Below are positions 48,661 to 62,098 of a stretch of 64,000 nt of DNA, piece after piece. The stretch is from Selaginella moellendorffii (lineage: Eukaryota; Streptophyta; Lycopodiopsida; Selaginellales; Selaginellaceae), in contig NW_003314327.1 in NCBI RefSeq assembly GCF_000143415.4, forward strand, positions 149,116-213,115. Direction: 5' to 3'. Each line of letters begins with the position of its first letter. The first letter of the stretch is position 1. The translations under genes and the position numbers were made by a program. Under the pieces are notes generated by a model. It worked only from the letters and a program-made list of their open reading frames with translations, did no database searches and was not told where the DNA came from.

Positions 48661-48677
48661 GCCAAAGTTACCACCAC

Positions 48678-51163
48678 TTAGTGAGTAGCAGCAGGCCTCC
48701 TCGAAACTGGCCTGGCTTTCAGAGGATTGACCATCTCGCATGAGAGCTTGAGCACCTCCGACAGGTCCACGGGGCTGTCCTCGCAAGGCATCCACGAGAA
48801 CTCCTGGACAAGCCTGGCGATCCACAGCTTCACGGTCGCGAGTCCCAGTGCCCGGCCGGGACATACCCGCCGCCCGGCTCCAAACGGCGCCAGCCTCAAG
48901 TCGATGCCCCGGACGTCGAAGCTCTTGTTCTCCACGAACCGCTCCGGGTCGAAAGCCTCCGGGTTGGGCCAGATGCTGGGGTCGTGCGTGATCGCCCACA
49001 TGTTGACCATGGCGCTGGTGCCCGCCGGGACGTGGTAGCCCGAGATCTCCACGTCATGCGTCGCCAGACGGGCCCAGGAGAGCAGCGGACCCGGCGGGTG
49101 GAGGCGGAGAGTCTCGTTGATCACGGCCTGGAGGTAAGGCATGCGCTCGGTGTCCGAGTCGCGGACCGGCTGGCCGGCCGGGCACACCGAGTCGATCTCC
49201 GACTGGAGCTTGCGCTGCACGTCCGGGTTGAGAACCAGCTCCGCCAGAGCCCACTCTGTGAGGATCGCAGTGGTGTCAGTGCCTCGGAAAATCATCTCCT
49301 GCGTACACAAACAAAAGAAGCTCCTGTCAGTCAGTGACTTGAATATAACTGCGTTGGGTGGCGATTGATGAAAACAAACAGCACTGGACAACAGCCGCTT
49401 AGTCAGTCAAGCAAAGCAGATTTGCTCACTAAACAATGTGCGTAAAAGACTACAGCCAGCAAGGACCGGCTCAAACACAAAACATGAAGCACACATGGAA
49501 TGCAAGCTTCAACAGTGCAGGCGAAGGCCAGGATGGAGAAAGAGAAAAAAAAAATCGGGAGAGAGCGAAGAAAAGCCTGAGTTTTGATGTAAGGAGAGGA
49601 CTGGTTGGTCAAAACAAAGTGGCTCCAAGGACGAAACGACAAACAAGCTTTGTACGCAGAAATTCATCGACCACCGTCCACACGCAGGACGAAGCCGAAT
49701 CGGTGCTGGCTGTTGAGAGCAAAGCCAACGCCCAATTTACAAGGCGAGATGGATGGCTATGGCCCCGCCCAGCGTGACCATTACGGCCCTTGGCTTCTTT
49801 AGAGCAAGCGAGCCACAAAGAAACGACCAGCAAACAGCGCCGTATACACACCCGCAAACAAAAGCGAACCGAAAGTAAAAAAAACGTTTAAAAAACACTC
49901 TGGGATGTCCTGGGTTGCGGTACATCAATTTGGTTCACCAGCTAAAGAGCGTTGCTCAACCCACAATCAAACAAAGGAAGTGAAACGAGAAAAAACTTTA
50001 AAGCCAAGCTCGGGAACGAGTAAGCACAGACGCATGAAGGAAAGAACGCGAAAGCCATGAAGACAAGCGAGAAAAGATCCAACAAATGCAATGCTAGAAA
50101 AAAAACCAGAGAAGAAGTTACGTACCCAGAGCACCGCGATCATGTCCGACTCCTCGAGCTTGTCCTCGCCTTGGAGCGAGAGCAAGACGTGGACGAAGTC
50201 CTCTCCACCTCCGGCAGCTTTGGAGCTGGAAGAATTCTCCTCCTCCGCCGCCGCCATCTCTGCCCGGCGCTCCTGGATAATCTTCCTTACAAAAGCGTTC
50301 ACGCGAGGAACCAGCTGCTGGCAGCGCTTCACCACGCCCTGGGGATCCCACTGCCTCAAGAATGGGAGATGGTCGGACCAATTGAAAGCGCCCAGAAGCT
50401 CAAACCCTTCGCGGACCATCGCCTGGACCTCCTCCTCACCATCGCCGATGCGTCGCCCAAACACCGACCTCATGACACTGTTGAGCGAGGCGCGCTGGAC
50501 GAATCCACGCACGGCGATACCGCCGCCATTGGAGCGGGCGGCGCTGCCGGAGATATCGGCCACCATGGCGGCGGTCTCGGCCTGGCGGAGCGGCTCCTGG
50601 GCGGCGATCCGGCGGGGGGAGAAGAGGCAGCCCGATGCAATTCGTCGCAGCCGGCGCCAGTAATCGCCGTAAGGAGCGAATCCCATGGCGCGCCCAAAGA
50701 GAAGCTCCTGCGCGGATTGCTTGAGCGGGCGGTCCGCGAAGCAGGGGCTGGCGAGGATCTGGCGCGCCACATCCGGCAAAGACGACACCACCATGCGCGT
50801 GGATCCAACGCTCACCGCCATAAGCCTCTCCGCCGAGTGTGATCGCGCCAGGGCCGCCAGGCGGCGGTGCGCCAGCGCTCCCATGTCGAGGAGGCTCCCC
50901 AGGACGGGGAATCCTCGCGGTCCCGGGATTGCAGCGGCGTTCTTCATCTTCTTGCTAAAGATCAGCGATCTTCCCCACGCCGGGCCGCCGGGGAAGCACC
51001 AGAAGAGGATTGCCGAGGCGGCAAAGACGCAAAGAAGCGCCAGCGCCAGAGGGATCCAGGACGGCGACGCCGCCGCCGACGATGAATCCAGCCACGGCTT
51101 GGCGATGAGCGGCAGCAAGTAGACCAGAGAGCTCCTCCCAGCGGCGCCGCTGCTGGAATCCAT
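48678..51163 (-). CDS. Cytochrome P450, CYP78A subfamily
   Basis: Two exons, 51163-50126 and 49298-48678, give 552 residues. The start is the ATG at 51161-51163 (MDSSSGAAG), which leads to a hydrophobic ER anchor ([20 protein letters not shown]). P450 landmarks: [13 protein letters not shown]; the C-helix [16 protein letters not shown]; the I-helix [41 protein letters not shown]; and the heme loop [14 protein letters not shown]. Single-intron structure and these motifs are typical of CYP78A (KLUH family), which makes a still-unknown mobile growth signal controlling organ size and plastochron. It is an A-type plant P450 with an 827-bp intron, long for this window. Confidence 0.92.
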
Positions 51164-52760
51164 AGCCACGGATCGTTTCTTGGACACTGGATCACGAGAC
51201 GAGAATATTTCGCCAATGCAACAGTAGCGCCGAGCGATCCACCAAGAACGCGCCAATTCGCGGGAGGCGAGCAATGCGCTAGAGTGAGGATCGAGATCGA
51301 GAGAGGGGATTGAGAGAAAGATCGAGAGGAGAGAAGATTTTTGCTTCGTCGCTCGCGCTTTGACGCTGGCCTTGGTCTTCTTCCTAGGCTTTGAGAGAAA
51401 ATGGGCCCGTGAAGGAACTATTTCTAGCCCCCTACTAAGTAAATCCCGCGCGTTCCCACTCACACGCTGTTTAGTTTGGCAAGCCCGCCAAATTCTTCGC
51501 GCTTATTCTGGAAATATTCTTCAACAATTCCACGGAGAATCTGACGGTCGTGACGGGCCCGAGAATGACATGTCAGCATACCGCCCGTCCTGTAGAACCC
51601 TACCTATATTTACTATAACGGCGCCGGCGCTGCAATCACTCCGTACGGCCTCGATTTGTGGCCATATGGCCAGCCGCCGCGCCGCGCACGTATAATTTTC
51701 CCAGGCGAGTGTGGGGATTCTACCGCATGGGAGAAAGTAACTATGACATTTCCCGTGGGGAATTTGTGCTACGTGGCGGGAGGAGATGAGAGCCTGAAAG
51801 CGATGTTAAAGTAGTGTGGCCTATTTATTAGGGCATGGGCCGCCACCTTTGTTGCTTACACGAGGATGCATGCATGCATGAGTGTGGCAGACATCGGTTT
51901 CGAATGTATAACCTCCTCCGCCAACCTTTTCTTGCTGCGCGTGTCGACAGGGCTGTGTAACAATACTTCGGGTTCGGATTAGGGCTGCCGCCGCAAAGGC
52001 GTCAATGGGAGGACACCAAGTAGAGCGCCACAGAAAGCAACACGAGCGCACAAGGCTCAAAGGAATCTACCGCTCCAGGTGCACAGCCACCCACGGAATC
52101 TTCCAGAGTTACCTCTTTTACTTTTCCAGAGTTACGCCTTTTTTTAACCTTGTCGTGAAGTCTCGAAAGGAAAATGCATGAATTTCTGGACCGCCAGCTT
52201 ACCATGGCCTGGCCGCAATCAAAAGCAAAAGATTGGCGGTAAAATCAACACCATACTAAACAAAGAGAGGAAACCAGGGTAAAAAGTTGGCGGGGAGAAA
52301 GATTCTCGAGAATCTTTGTCGTTGGGTCTGTGGATGTCAACGTTGATCTTGACGGGCCAATGCGATTGCTTTGCGTCGGATCGAAGGAAACGAGCGCTTT
52401 CATCCTCCAAATCCTCGAAAATCCACTCCGGCCCGACAGGTTACATTGCACCGTAGCGCGAGCTTCCTGGAATTCCTTCGTTTTTAGTAGTATAGAGAAA
52501 AGAACACAATGGAAAGTTGAGGAGACCCTCGGCCCCCAAGGAAGGAAGAAAGAAGGAACAGCTTTCACAACATTCTCAAAAAGCTGGAGGGAAGAGTGAG
52601 AGTACCTTAAGAGCTGTGCGTCCCCTAGAAGTTGACACGGTTCCCTCATCTACAAGCCTCCATGGCCCCTCCTGGATGGGAATGCTTCACCAATTTCGCA
52701 GCGTTTCAAGTCTTCCTGGATTTCAAAGAGAAAAAATCCAAAGAAAATTAGTATACATCG
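51164..52760. other. CYP78A promoter and INTS6 3' flank
   Basis: About 1.6 kb between the CYP78A start and the INTS6 stop. Next to 51163 is a GA-rich leader. A RY repeat lies at 51867. Short ORFs near 52.3-52.7 kb on both strands overlap and show no family signature. Confidence 0.5.
51867..51880. promoter_or_regulatory. Overlapping RY (CATGCA) motifs
   Basis: TGCATGCATGCATG holds overlapping CATGCA units, the binding site of B3 factors such as ABI3, FUS3 and LEC2. It lies about 700 bp upstream of CYP78A. A simple GCAT repeat by chance is the alternative. Confidence 0.4.
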
Positions 52761-55700
52761 TCATGTGATGCAGCACCAGCGATATAAAACCAAAGAGTCA
52801 AACAAATCCAACCTGCTTTTTGTGTCACTCCAGCGGAAGTCACCGACAAGGAGAAGCTTCTCGCTGTTGAATCGAAGTTGGCTTCGATTCATGCGCTTGC
52901 CGGTGCCTGTGCTTGGCTGGAAAGAAGCTTCGTACGGTAGTCCGTCAGTTCGGCTGCCACGCCGCCCTTCTTGTAGCAGCGTGCCTGGAGAGAGGAGATG
53001 TACTATTGTTTTCCCTCTAGACAACATAGAAAAAAGAATTCTTTCACGAAACTTCTCACCTGATGAATGAGTTGCTCCAGAAAACTGGCCTTGTCGACCG
53101 GGATGTCTGGCGTTGACAGTAGCTCGAACAACTGCTAGTGAGAATGGCGGTTAGTCGCAAATTCCGTATCGAAGAAACGAAAAAAAGAGAAAAAATCAAA
53201 CCTTGTGCGTATTGTTTGTCTTCGCATGTCTTAACGTCCGCAGAGCTGCCAAAACAAAGTCGCTCGCGTCTCCCAAGAGCTTTCTGCGTTTCTCGGACTG
53301 TGCAGCCGACTCTTCGTGGTTGCCACCTTCGGGATTCCTGTGAGGCACAGAAAGGATTGCAGCTTCCGGTGACGACGAGCCTGCCTCGTCAGGGTCATCT
53401 CGAACGTCGGACAGTTCCTTTGGACTCTTGGCGGGCGAGTTCACCTCGCCACCGCTTGCATCACTGCTGCATTCTCCCGACGAGGCAGACGAAGTGGAAG
53501 CTGATCCCGACAGGCCCGGTGACTCGGGGCGCCGACGCCGCTTTCGTCCTCGTAGCTGAGCTCCGCCGCTTCCTTCAAACCATGCTTCGTCTGCGGCGTC
53601 GTGTTTCTCCTGACGATACGGGTTTCCAAAGAGCGATCGTTGTTGCTTGGTTCGCTCTTGTTCGTCAGCCTGATAATGAGAATTTTTCAAGTTAGAAAAA
53701 CGGGAAAAGAAAATACATGATGACTTACAAAAGGATTTCGCGGAGGCTGTTGCTTCCACAGAGCGTCACTAAAGTCACCCATCTGTATGTTCAAGGATCA
53801 AACGCTTGAGCGACAAAAACGAACAAAAAAAAGCTCATCACCTTTTCGATAGGTAGCGAGTGACGTGCTTCTTCTTCTTCCATGGCCACCATACGAGCTG
53901 CCAAATTGCCCAAGGCTGAGTGGCTTCCAGTATTCCCAGGGGCTTTCTCGTTTTTACTTCGAGCGTCCATGGCAAGCGCTACACGCATTGGCAAATACTT
54001 GAGCTGGCTGGAAAAAGAGGGGGAAAAAAAAAAACAATCAGCAACAATCTATCTCACCCACGGCTCGAAGAGAATTGACTACCTGAAGAGCTCGTTACGA
54101 GGCACATCAAACGCATTTTTAAACACCGCAGCATCCTTCCACGAACCAATTCCCAAGTGGTTGGCAATTTCATTGCCAGCTTTTGGAACTTCGGCAGTAG
54201 ACGCTTGAGTTGTAAACCTCGCATTTTGATTTGGTTTTGAAGGTCCAGACGGAATGCAGACCTCGAACGTCCTCTGGCTGAGAACTGAGTCGACGCTGGT
54301 TGTCGACGACGAAGAAAAGCGGACAGAAAATGCAGTAGTAGTGAACGTGTGCGTTCCAGGAGCATCGATGGAACCGGATTTTGAAGACGGAAAGACTCTT
54401 TCATGTGGCTTGGGGGCGTAAGAACTTGAGTTTATCAGCTTCTCCGTCTGTAAAATATTGTCTAAGATTTGCAAGAGAACGAGAAAATCTAAAACATTAC
54501 CATACTCTCCAGCTCCGTCTTTGCCTGAGCTTTCAACCGTTTGAGCTGGTTTCCAACAAAACCAGCAAAAATTGTTTTCTCGAGAGCATCCGGCACAACA
54601 TGCAGGTTCAATCCCCACTGCCGAAGTGCAGCTCTCAAGGGCGGGCCATAGTACGCCGGAATACTGTTGCAATATCGTTCCATTTCTTGTCGCCACTGTA
54701 TTGTGTTTGTAGCCTTTGGATTTTTGCTAGCGTGCTCCAATAGATGAAACAGTACCTGATAAAAAAGACTACGTCAAGTTCAAGCAGATAAACATATTTA
54801 CTTACTGGATAATTGTATGGTAGCACGAAAAGTGTGAGATTTGACCCAATAAGCTTGAGATACCTGTTGTAAGAACCATAGAAACTAACTTAACCAAAAA
54901 TCACTTCTTCATACCCAAATGGATCTCCATAGCCAAAGTTTGGCCCCTTACTATTACGTATGAAGACTTGCCAGCATGCATTAGCCGCTGCTTTCGTCAA
55001 AAAGTTCACAATCGGGTTGGACTCGATCTGCAAAGAAGCTCTGGAAAGTTAGGCCTTACAAGTCCCTCAACTCAAGCGCTTACGTCGTACTTATCGTAGA
55101 TAAACTGCGCGGGAATCGATGGATCCGAGTCGATAGCTTTGTAGACAATAACAGGATGAGGCTCTCGAGGAGGAAGAGATTGCTGTGACGAGTCAGGCCA
55201 AAAGGTCTCCGGTATTGGCCAATGCCCCTGGTGAGGCTGATTGGCCCTGATAAGCAAGAGCTTTCGTTGGCAGGCAGCATGAACCTAGCAGAAAGAAAAA
55301 AAAACATAAAAGTTGTAAAGAAACATCAAGATATAGTACAAACCTGAGGCGGCGGAGCAGTGGTTCCGGGAATTGGCATATTTTCGAAAGACACCACCAC
55401 GCAAGTTGAGAGCCGAGATGTGACTTCAATGTGCTGCATTAAGATTTTTAAACTTGTTGCCACATAACATTTTCCCCTACGTGAAGATAAACTCTATGAG
55501 CCAACGGAAGAACCAAGACAAGGAAATAAGAAAAGATACAATATATCAAGCACGTACCCAGTCGACTCGCAAAACGCAGAGATGTCATTGTCCATTGCCA
55601 GAGCCGTTTTAGAACCCGAGATAGGAGCATTCTGCGGAAGAGGTCCACTCCGTTCTAATACTTGCTGACTGACCGATGGCATCCTGCATACGAAAAGTCA

Positions 55701-56559
55701 TGTAAACCACAGCAGAAACCAGATAGCTCACCTGAGAACAATCGCAAAGACTCTTTGATCCCAGCGGTAAGGCTTTGCAGCTAGCTCGCCACCTGCAGGA
55801 GCCGGACCATTTGGTACAATGGTCTTGAGAACACCTGCCTAAGATACGCACAGAGAATATAAAAACGAGACTTCAAATCGAGACTAGAAATACTTTAGAA
55901 GTGAGTTCTGTTCCATCCGTCAACAGAATAATCGTCGTTGGTTCTATATGTATAGGATTTCGCCCCTGACCTGGAACAAAACGCTGTAAGAGACACAAGG
56001 CAAAAGAACGAGTAAGAAACATACCATACTTTTCAGTATCGTTTACAAGCCGATGAAGGTGAAGGTAGTCAAGAACTAGCTGTAACGACGTACCAATTTC
56101 CGTGAGATCGTGAGCTTCAATGCTCTTCAGTGCTCGCGTGAAGTTAACAAACGGATATTTGTCGACCACCTAGAAACAGAAAAACACAGAAGAAAAAAAA
56201 CACAAAGAACTTGAGTTCCATAAGTGATAAAACAACTAGGCCAGATCGAAAGAAAAGATCACCTTGATCGCATTTACTCCCTCTTCGCAAGTCACAAGGA
56301 GATATCTGGGATAGAAATGCGGTAAACAAATGCTAGAGCTACTAAATTCTCACGCACCTGTCCGATTTGTGCCAAGTGATGTCTCGCAGCCGCAACTGGA
56401 GCAAGAGAAAGGGCAATGTAAAGAGATTTGGATGGAGCTCCAGCGGCTTACCTTGACGAAATGCTCCACGGCACTCTTGGCGCAATCCAGCAGCGACAGG
56501 CCATTCGAGCAGCGCTGGTTCATCGACGCGCTAGTATCGATCACAAAAACCACGGTCAT
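52761..56559 (-). CDS. INTS6: Integrator complex subunit 6 (DICE1-like, vWA domain)
   Basis: Many short exons on the minus strand. The true start is the ATG at 56557-56559 (MTVVFVIDTSASMNQ), not the upstream GTG. The vWA domain has the metal site DTSAS and later IILLTDGTE. Family segments: DCAKSAVEHFVKLRLRD, SDRYLLVTCEEGVNAIK, EIGTSLQLVLDYLHLHRLV, YRWDQRVFAIVLRMP and YYGPPLRAALRQWGLNLHVV. The C-terminal part is acidic and basic with RKRRRRPESP. This matches INTS6, a subunit of the nuclear Integrator complex, which cleaves snRNA and other transcripts and recruits PP2A. The last exon and stop at 52761 are less certain than the rest. Confidence 0.87.
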
Positions 56560-56688
56560 CTCTACGGGCACTAAAAACCTAGCTCCAAGGGGATAAATAT
56601 ATTAGGGCTCCTCGAAATATGTTAAATATGGCTTCTACGACCTTATCAGGTTTTTTGGTATTTTTGGTATTTTTAGGGTGAACTGATC

Positions 56689-56943
56689 ATGAAGATTAAG
56701 TATTTTGTGAACCGGACCAAGCGCTTCTGGAAAATGGTTGATGGTCTGTATAAGAAAGCCCTGAAGCTTCATGATGTGTGTGGGGCTTTGGTGAGCCTGG
56801 ATGTTTCATATACGAGGAGGTACCGAAGGTCAATACGGACAGATGGGGTTGTGAAAAGGAGGACAATCAGAGCATACAAGCAACAACACATGGATGTAAC
56901 CAGTGATTTAGATACTGATCTCGATGCTATCGATGACTTGTGA
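56689..56943 (+). CDS. Small MADS-domain-like ORF
   Basis: An 84-residue ORF opening MKIKYFVNRTKRF, followed by DGLYKKALKLHDVCGALVSL. This aligns with the MADS domain (KI..IENRTKRQVTFSKRR.GL.KKA.ELS.LCGAEVAL), nearest the type I kind. The basic FSKRR core has been replaced by a WKMVD stretch, and nothing like a K-box follows; the tail is acidic (DLDTDLDAIDDL). It may be a decayed or highly diverged type I MADS gene, or a fragment carried by a transposon. It starts 130 bp from the INTS6 start, in the opposite direction. Confidence 0.45.
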   Translation: MKIKYFVNRTKRFWKMVDGLYKKALKLHDVCGALVSLDVSYTRRYRRSIRTDGVVKRRTIRAYKQQHMDVTSDLDTDLDAIDDL

Positions 56944-57124
56944 TATAGTCATCACTAATTAGGGTTGACTCTGATGTTGATGATTCAGATTTAATTAAGG
57001 CCCTCCTCCAGGCACACTTATCTAGTGACAAACTTTTTGCTGGATTTCCCTTAGGGTTCTCTCATTGGTGGGTACTTTTTTATCTCTTTGATTGTCTTGA
57101 GAGTTTGTATGCAATAGGGCCAAA

Positions 57125-57375
57125 CCTATAGGGGGATGGTAGTGGATATACCTAGAATATGCTTGGATATTCTAGGATATTCTACCATCTAATAGTTGTT
57201 ATTCATTTAGTTAATCTTGTATTTATAATTTATAAACATGTTTATAATTTATAAACTTTCTTAAACCTTTTCTAGTATATTCTTTTTTATTCTACCATCT
57301 AATGGTTGATATGCAATAAAATTAATCTTGTATATATAAATTACAAACATGCTTATAATTATAAACTTTATTTGA
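57125..57375 (+). repeat. AT-rich dispersed repeat, copy B, with partial tandem copy
   Basis: 57125-57300 matches 14745-14915 in inverted orientation. Within it, the block starting TTCTACCATCTAATAGTTG (57172) recurs at about 57292 as TTCTACCATCTAATGGTTG with the same following order, giving a second partial unit. Confidence 0.6.
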
Positions 57376-60300
57376 TCAATTGGATTAATAAGTAATAATA
57401 ACACTAGTATTAAGCAAACCAAACGTTGCTACATGCAACGCGTAGCAATTTTTTTCTATATATGATCTATATTTCCTTTTAAATGATCTCAATTCATCCT
57501 TTTCGTTAATTGGGTTAACAAAATAACTACTAAGAAATTGTGTTAATTACTCCCCACGAATTTAAAGATATAACTCAATTATCATCTTTAATAATTTCAT
57601 CATTGACTTGTATCATTCTCTTCTGGGTTTAACAAAATATTTCTTATTTACAAAGTTTTAAACCTCATCAAGTTTGTTTCTTAATGCCTTTTTAAGCTTT
57701 TAAGACCTTGAACCAGTTCTAAAGAGAAACCCAATACAAAAAGGAAAACACCAGAACTTATACCTTTGATTTCCTTTTGTTACTAGACTCCTTTATCCTT
57801 TCAAAATAAAAAAAGATCTAAGAAAACAAGAAAAAAAAACCTATTGTAAGACATAATAGTTAGCCTGCTATGATGTGATGGAAAACCAGATAGCCTAAAA
57901 GATCCAGCCAACTCTGTAAGGATGTCAATTGCCTTATTATGGTGCAATAGAAAAGGATGTTAGCTAGCTTGCTATGGTATGATGGAAGACTAATTGGGAG
58001 CCCAAAGGATTTAGCTATTTATCATTGCTGCTACAAGGGCTTTTTGGCACTTAACTCTGTAATATAATTGGATGAAAGAAATTTAAATAGATTTTAAATA
58101 GGGTTTTTATTAAAGAAAATTAATAGTAAACAGTTAGATTAAGGATTATCATAAATATACTTAAATATTCTAACTATATCCAGATGTTCTATTCCATATT
58201 TTTTCGTTTGCTTTAGAAAGCCTCGCATTGCTCTATCAAAATATTGATTGACTTTATTCTAATAAATTCAAGTATATTCTTATATCTAGATTAAACTTTT
58301 CTTTAATTCACAGTTTAATGTTAACATTATTAATTACTTTTAAATTTCCAAAACTTCATTAATTAGCTTACATAAGTATTTAGTTTGTATAAAAGTATAA
58401 AGCAATTGATAAGCAAGTCTTTAGAAGGGACAAAAGAATAACCAACCTGTGGTAAGTGTCGTGACATGTAAAAGTGACTAAAACTGAAAGACTCAAAGTA
58501 AAATAATGTTAGAACCATCTTGATCACCAAGAAACCAAATGTCTAAATTGACAGATATATCTAAAGCTAAATATATCTAGGGCCAGAGTGTCAAATATAT
58601 TTAAAGCTGAATGTATCTAAAGTGTGGTGAAAGCCTAAAGTGATTTCCTTCTAAACCTTAGGGAATTCAATAAGTCCTTGCAAGATAGTGGGGAGGAGGA
58701 TGTCCCCATTTATATTGTCATCCATCACCCATTTGATGGATGGATCGATCAATATAAAATAGAACTAATGCTGCTAAATAAGGTTATACTCATGTGGTGG
58801 GTGATAATATAAATATTAAAGAGTCCAAAATTAAACTAAACATGGATGGATAAATGGGCTAATGTGATAAAATGTTCAAGAATTGGCTCTATCTCCTTCG
58901 AAAGATGAAATAGTTAATACTCCCAATCTAAGTATGAATGGCTTTATCTACTTAGATACTTTATAGTTTCAATTTGTTACCCCTAAGCGACTGCACATGT
59001 GACTCATTGGAAACTCACTCTAGCCATATTATTAGGGCATTTTGGTGGTTGAAGGTGGTGGGAGTACCTATAAGGTTTATGTTGAGCTATAATATTTCGA
59101 AATGTTATCCTAAAGTTTTAATTGTGGAAAGAAAGAAGAGTGATTTTCTTACTTAGTAGCTAAGGTTATAATCACGTGGTGAAGAGGTTTTAAAAATCAA
59201 GGATGGGCCTTTGGGCCCTAACTCAATGGCCATATTAGTGAATATTGTCGTAAATAGAGAGTAAATAATGTATATTCCTACCTTTAAATTTAAAATTATA
59301 TATATTGAGCATCCATATATACATCCTTCCTTTTGTGGAGCATTCATGAACAAAAATATTCACCATGAAAGTGTTGTATAGGTGGATGATTAGTTGCTTC
59401 ACATGGAATAATTGATCTACACAATGGAAGGATTAATAGATTCATTATAAAAAATAAAAGTGTAAATTCCCTTTAGCTCAGTAGATGTTATTATTACTTT
59501 AGAAGATAAATAGGGATAAAATAGCCATTAAAGGCTTTCTCATTAAGCAATGACCTTCTTTCCAATTAGTTTATAGGGGAGAGATAAGTGTACTTCAAAA
59601 GAATATTAAAGGTTTAGATCTTGAGTTATCCTATGGATGTTAAAAAGTAGTAATAAAGTAACCACTTATATATAATTTTGTATTGGAGAGACAAGTTTAC
59701 GATACAAAAGGTGACCTAGTGAGAATTTGCATGACTTTAATATAAAAGGTTGATATGTTAAAAGTACATAAAAATGCAAAGTTAATGTAGTTTTGAAGCC
59801 ACTTTTAGGCTCTTGGTAAGTATCTTAATTTGAAATAAAAAAGTTGTGAGTAAGACTCTTCCAAGTCAAAGATGTGATTAAGGTAACTAAAATAAAATAG
59901 AAAATTTAATCATTTACAACTTAGTATCAAAAAATTTCTTTAGTTTAATTTTTATTAGTGGTAAAATATATCAAAAACTTCATAATGACATTTTTAGGTC
60001 CTAGGATTAGAATTAAACTTGAGGAATAGGATATTATGAAAGTGTCACTCTTCACTTTAATTCTTCTGTGAACAAGAAAAAAAACATGGTGGATAGAAAG
60101 AGGGTCAATAAAGGAATGATTTTAGAATTTAGAAGGTTTTCCTTATAGTTATTTATATAAGGGTATAATTTAATAAAATTAGTTTTAATATAGTTGTGGT
60201 AAATAACTATAGTTGAGATCATTTAAAGAAAAGGAATTATTAAGTAACAAAGAAGTCATAGAATTGCCTTTATATAATTGAGGATGATGTTTATAAATGT

Positions 60301-62098
60301 GAAATTGGAATTGATGAATGTGGGCGGTCAATATATGATTGAGAATATATATTCTAAAGATGGTAATTTTAGCTACCTTTTATAAATATTAAAACAACTC
60401 AAAAACTTAAGAGTGTAAAGGACAAGTTGGCTTTTTCATATTATGTAAAAGGGCAATACAACTCAAACAAAAATGAATATTTAGGTATTAAAATATAAAT
60501 TATTTTATTCAAGTGAGGTAGCACTTCAAGAGTACCCATAAAACTATGACTTTATAGGTCGTAGAACTAATAAATTTAAATGTTAAATTAATATCAAATG
60601 TATAAAGGAAGTAAATTTAAATGAAGGTGATTATAATGATCTTGAGATTTAATTATATAAACAGAAGATATATCATTAATGACTAAAAGTGTTATACTAT
60701 AAAAGAGAAAAAGTTTTATGGAGGAAAGTAACTTTTATGAAGATTTATATTTTTATACAATAGTGAAACCAAGCCAATATAAATTATTTGTACATAAGAA
60801 ATTAGTTATTGTAAAAGACATAGATACAAAGTCATAAGAATTGATTGATAAAGCAAATAGTATAAAAATACTAACTATCTCATTAGAAAACATATTGAAA
60901 AGGTCAAAATGGTTAGTTTAGGAATTTTTGCTAGGGAAATCTTGAAAGAAATAGGATTGGTATAACCTAAGTTGAAAAATATAGAAATAAAATGTTTTGA
61001 TGAAATGTGGAAGTTGAAAAAATATAATAATTATGAGGTAACTAAGTACAAGTTTGATATAATTATCTAAAAAAGTGAAAGCTAACTTCTCAAGATTTTT
61101 GTTAGCCCTTCTTAAATCATTAAGTTTATCCCTAATAATACATACTAAGGTGAAAATAGTAAATAAAAAGTTCGCGTACAAAAGAAGAAGTGAAAAAAAC
61201 ATATAGAGCCAAAAACAAGTAATAAAAAGATAAACCTAAACTATAAAAATAAAGGACATAATAAATGATCATTATGTAAATTAAGAAATGTAGTAGAAAA
61301 GTGGTTTTAAGGTTTGTTGTAAAGTGAGGCTATTAAGATTAGGGAAGTAATTCTTACATGTTTAAAAGAGTTGTTTTGAAAAAGAAAGTATCATTTAAAT
61401 AAATTTATTTAAATGATTTAAAAGAAAGAAGCTATAATATGAATCTTTGATGATTGTTAGATTTTATAAAATAAATTACCAAACATAGTTGAACTTTACT
61501 ATGGTTTCATATACTAATTTTTTAAAAAACTTTATCTATGCTATAAAAATAAGGCTATAAAATTAATATCTCTCTTAAAATAATGGAATTCTGTGATTTA
61601 TCCTTTTTTATTTTTGAAAGTATTCAACTATTTTATAATTTTAATTTTTAAATATCGGTATAAATCAAAAGTAATAAGCTTATTTTTAACCAAAAGTATA
61701 TAAAGGGGAAAAAAAAATTTTATTTTACATGTGTTCTTGATAAACAGTAATAGTAACTTATTATTAAATAAACTAAAGAACTAAAGATTTTTTTTCTTTT
61801 CTTTTTTAGTGATAGACTCTAATCCTAAAAATAGTATAGTGATTTCCAAAATAATGTATGTGAATAAATTCAATGATAAAATAATAAATATTTAATTTAA
61901 TTTTATATATTTCATATGCTTTCTTGAATTGTAAGTCTTTCCAAAGAATGAACATTAGAAAGATAAAAACAATAGAATAATAAATCCAATTTATATTAGA
62001 TAATATGTCAATTTTTCTGTTGCATTGAAATAAATTTTTTCTTTTATAATATTTTTATTTTCTCTCTTTCTTTATATTTAAAGAAAATAACTGTTTCA
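57376..62098. other. AT-rich repeat desert, no gene
   Basis: About 4.7 kb of very AT-rich DNA with no coding sequence I can support. At 58545-58625 there are three imperfect copies of ATATATCTAAAGCTGAATAT-like units. It contains the left copy of the long diverged repeat (58797-59690). Confidence 0.6.
58797..59690 (+). repeat. Long diverged repeat, left copy
   Basis: Matches 63151-63680 in the same orientation. Shared blocks include GTGATAATATAAA, TTGGCTCTATCTC, AGCCATATTATTAGG-type, AAGCCATAATATTT-type and GGATGTTAAAAA. The right copy lacks a block of a few hundred bases present here. The pair, 4.35 kb apart, may be arms of one old retroelement or two insertions of one family. Confidence 0.6.

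Larger units (their letters stand above)
45406..48677. other. Long intergenic region between convergent genes
   Basis: About 3.3 kb with no protein gene I can support. It holds the 3' ends of HIPP and CYP78A, the W-box cluster, a run of 14 C's near 47057, four CACCTG hexamers near 47325, a GA tract and a TAG/TAC trinucleotide tract. An unannotated RNA gene is possible, but I recognised no known miRNA or structured RNA. Confidence 0.4.

Noticed and set aside
48385-48999. Minus-strand ORF with tyrosine-rich repeats
   Set aside because: Out-of-frame reading of the CYP78A end plus the trinucleotide repeat in its 3' flank.
50057-50842. 261-residue plus-strand ORF
   Set aside because: Antisense shadow of CYP78A exon 1, kept open by high GC content.
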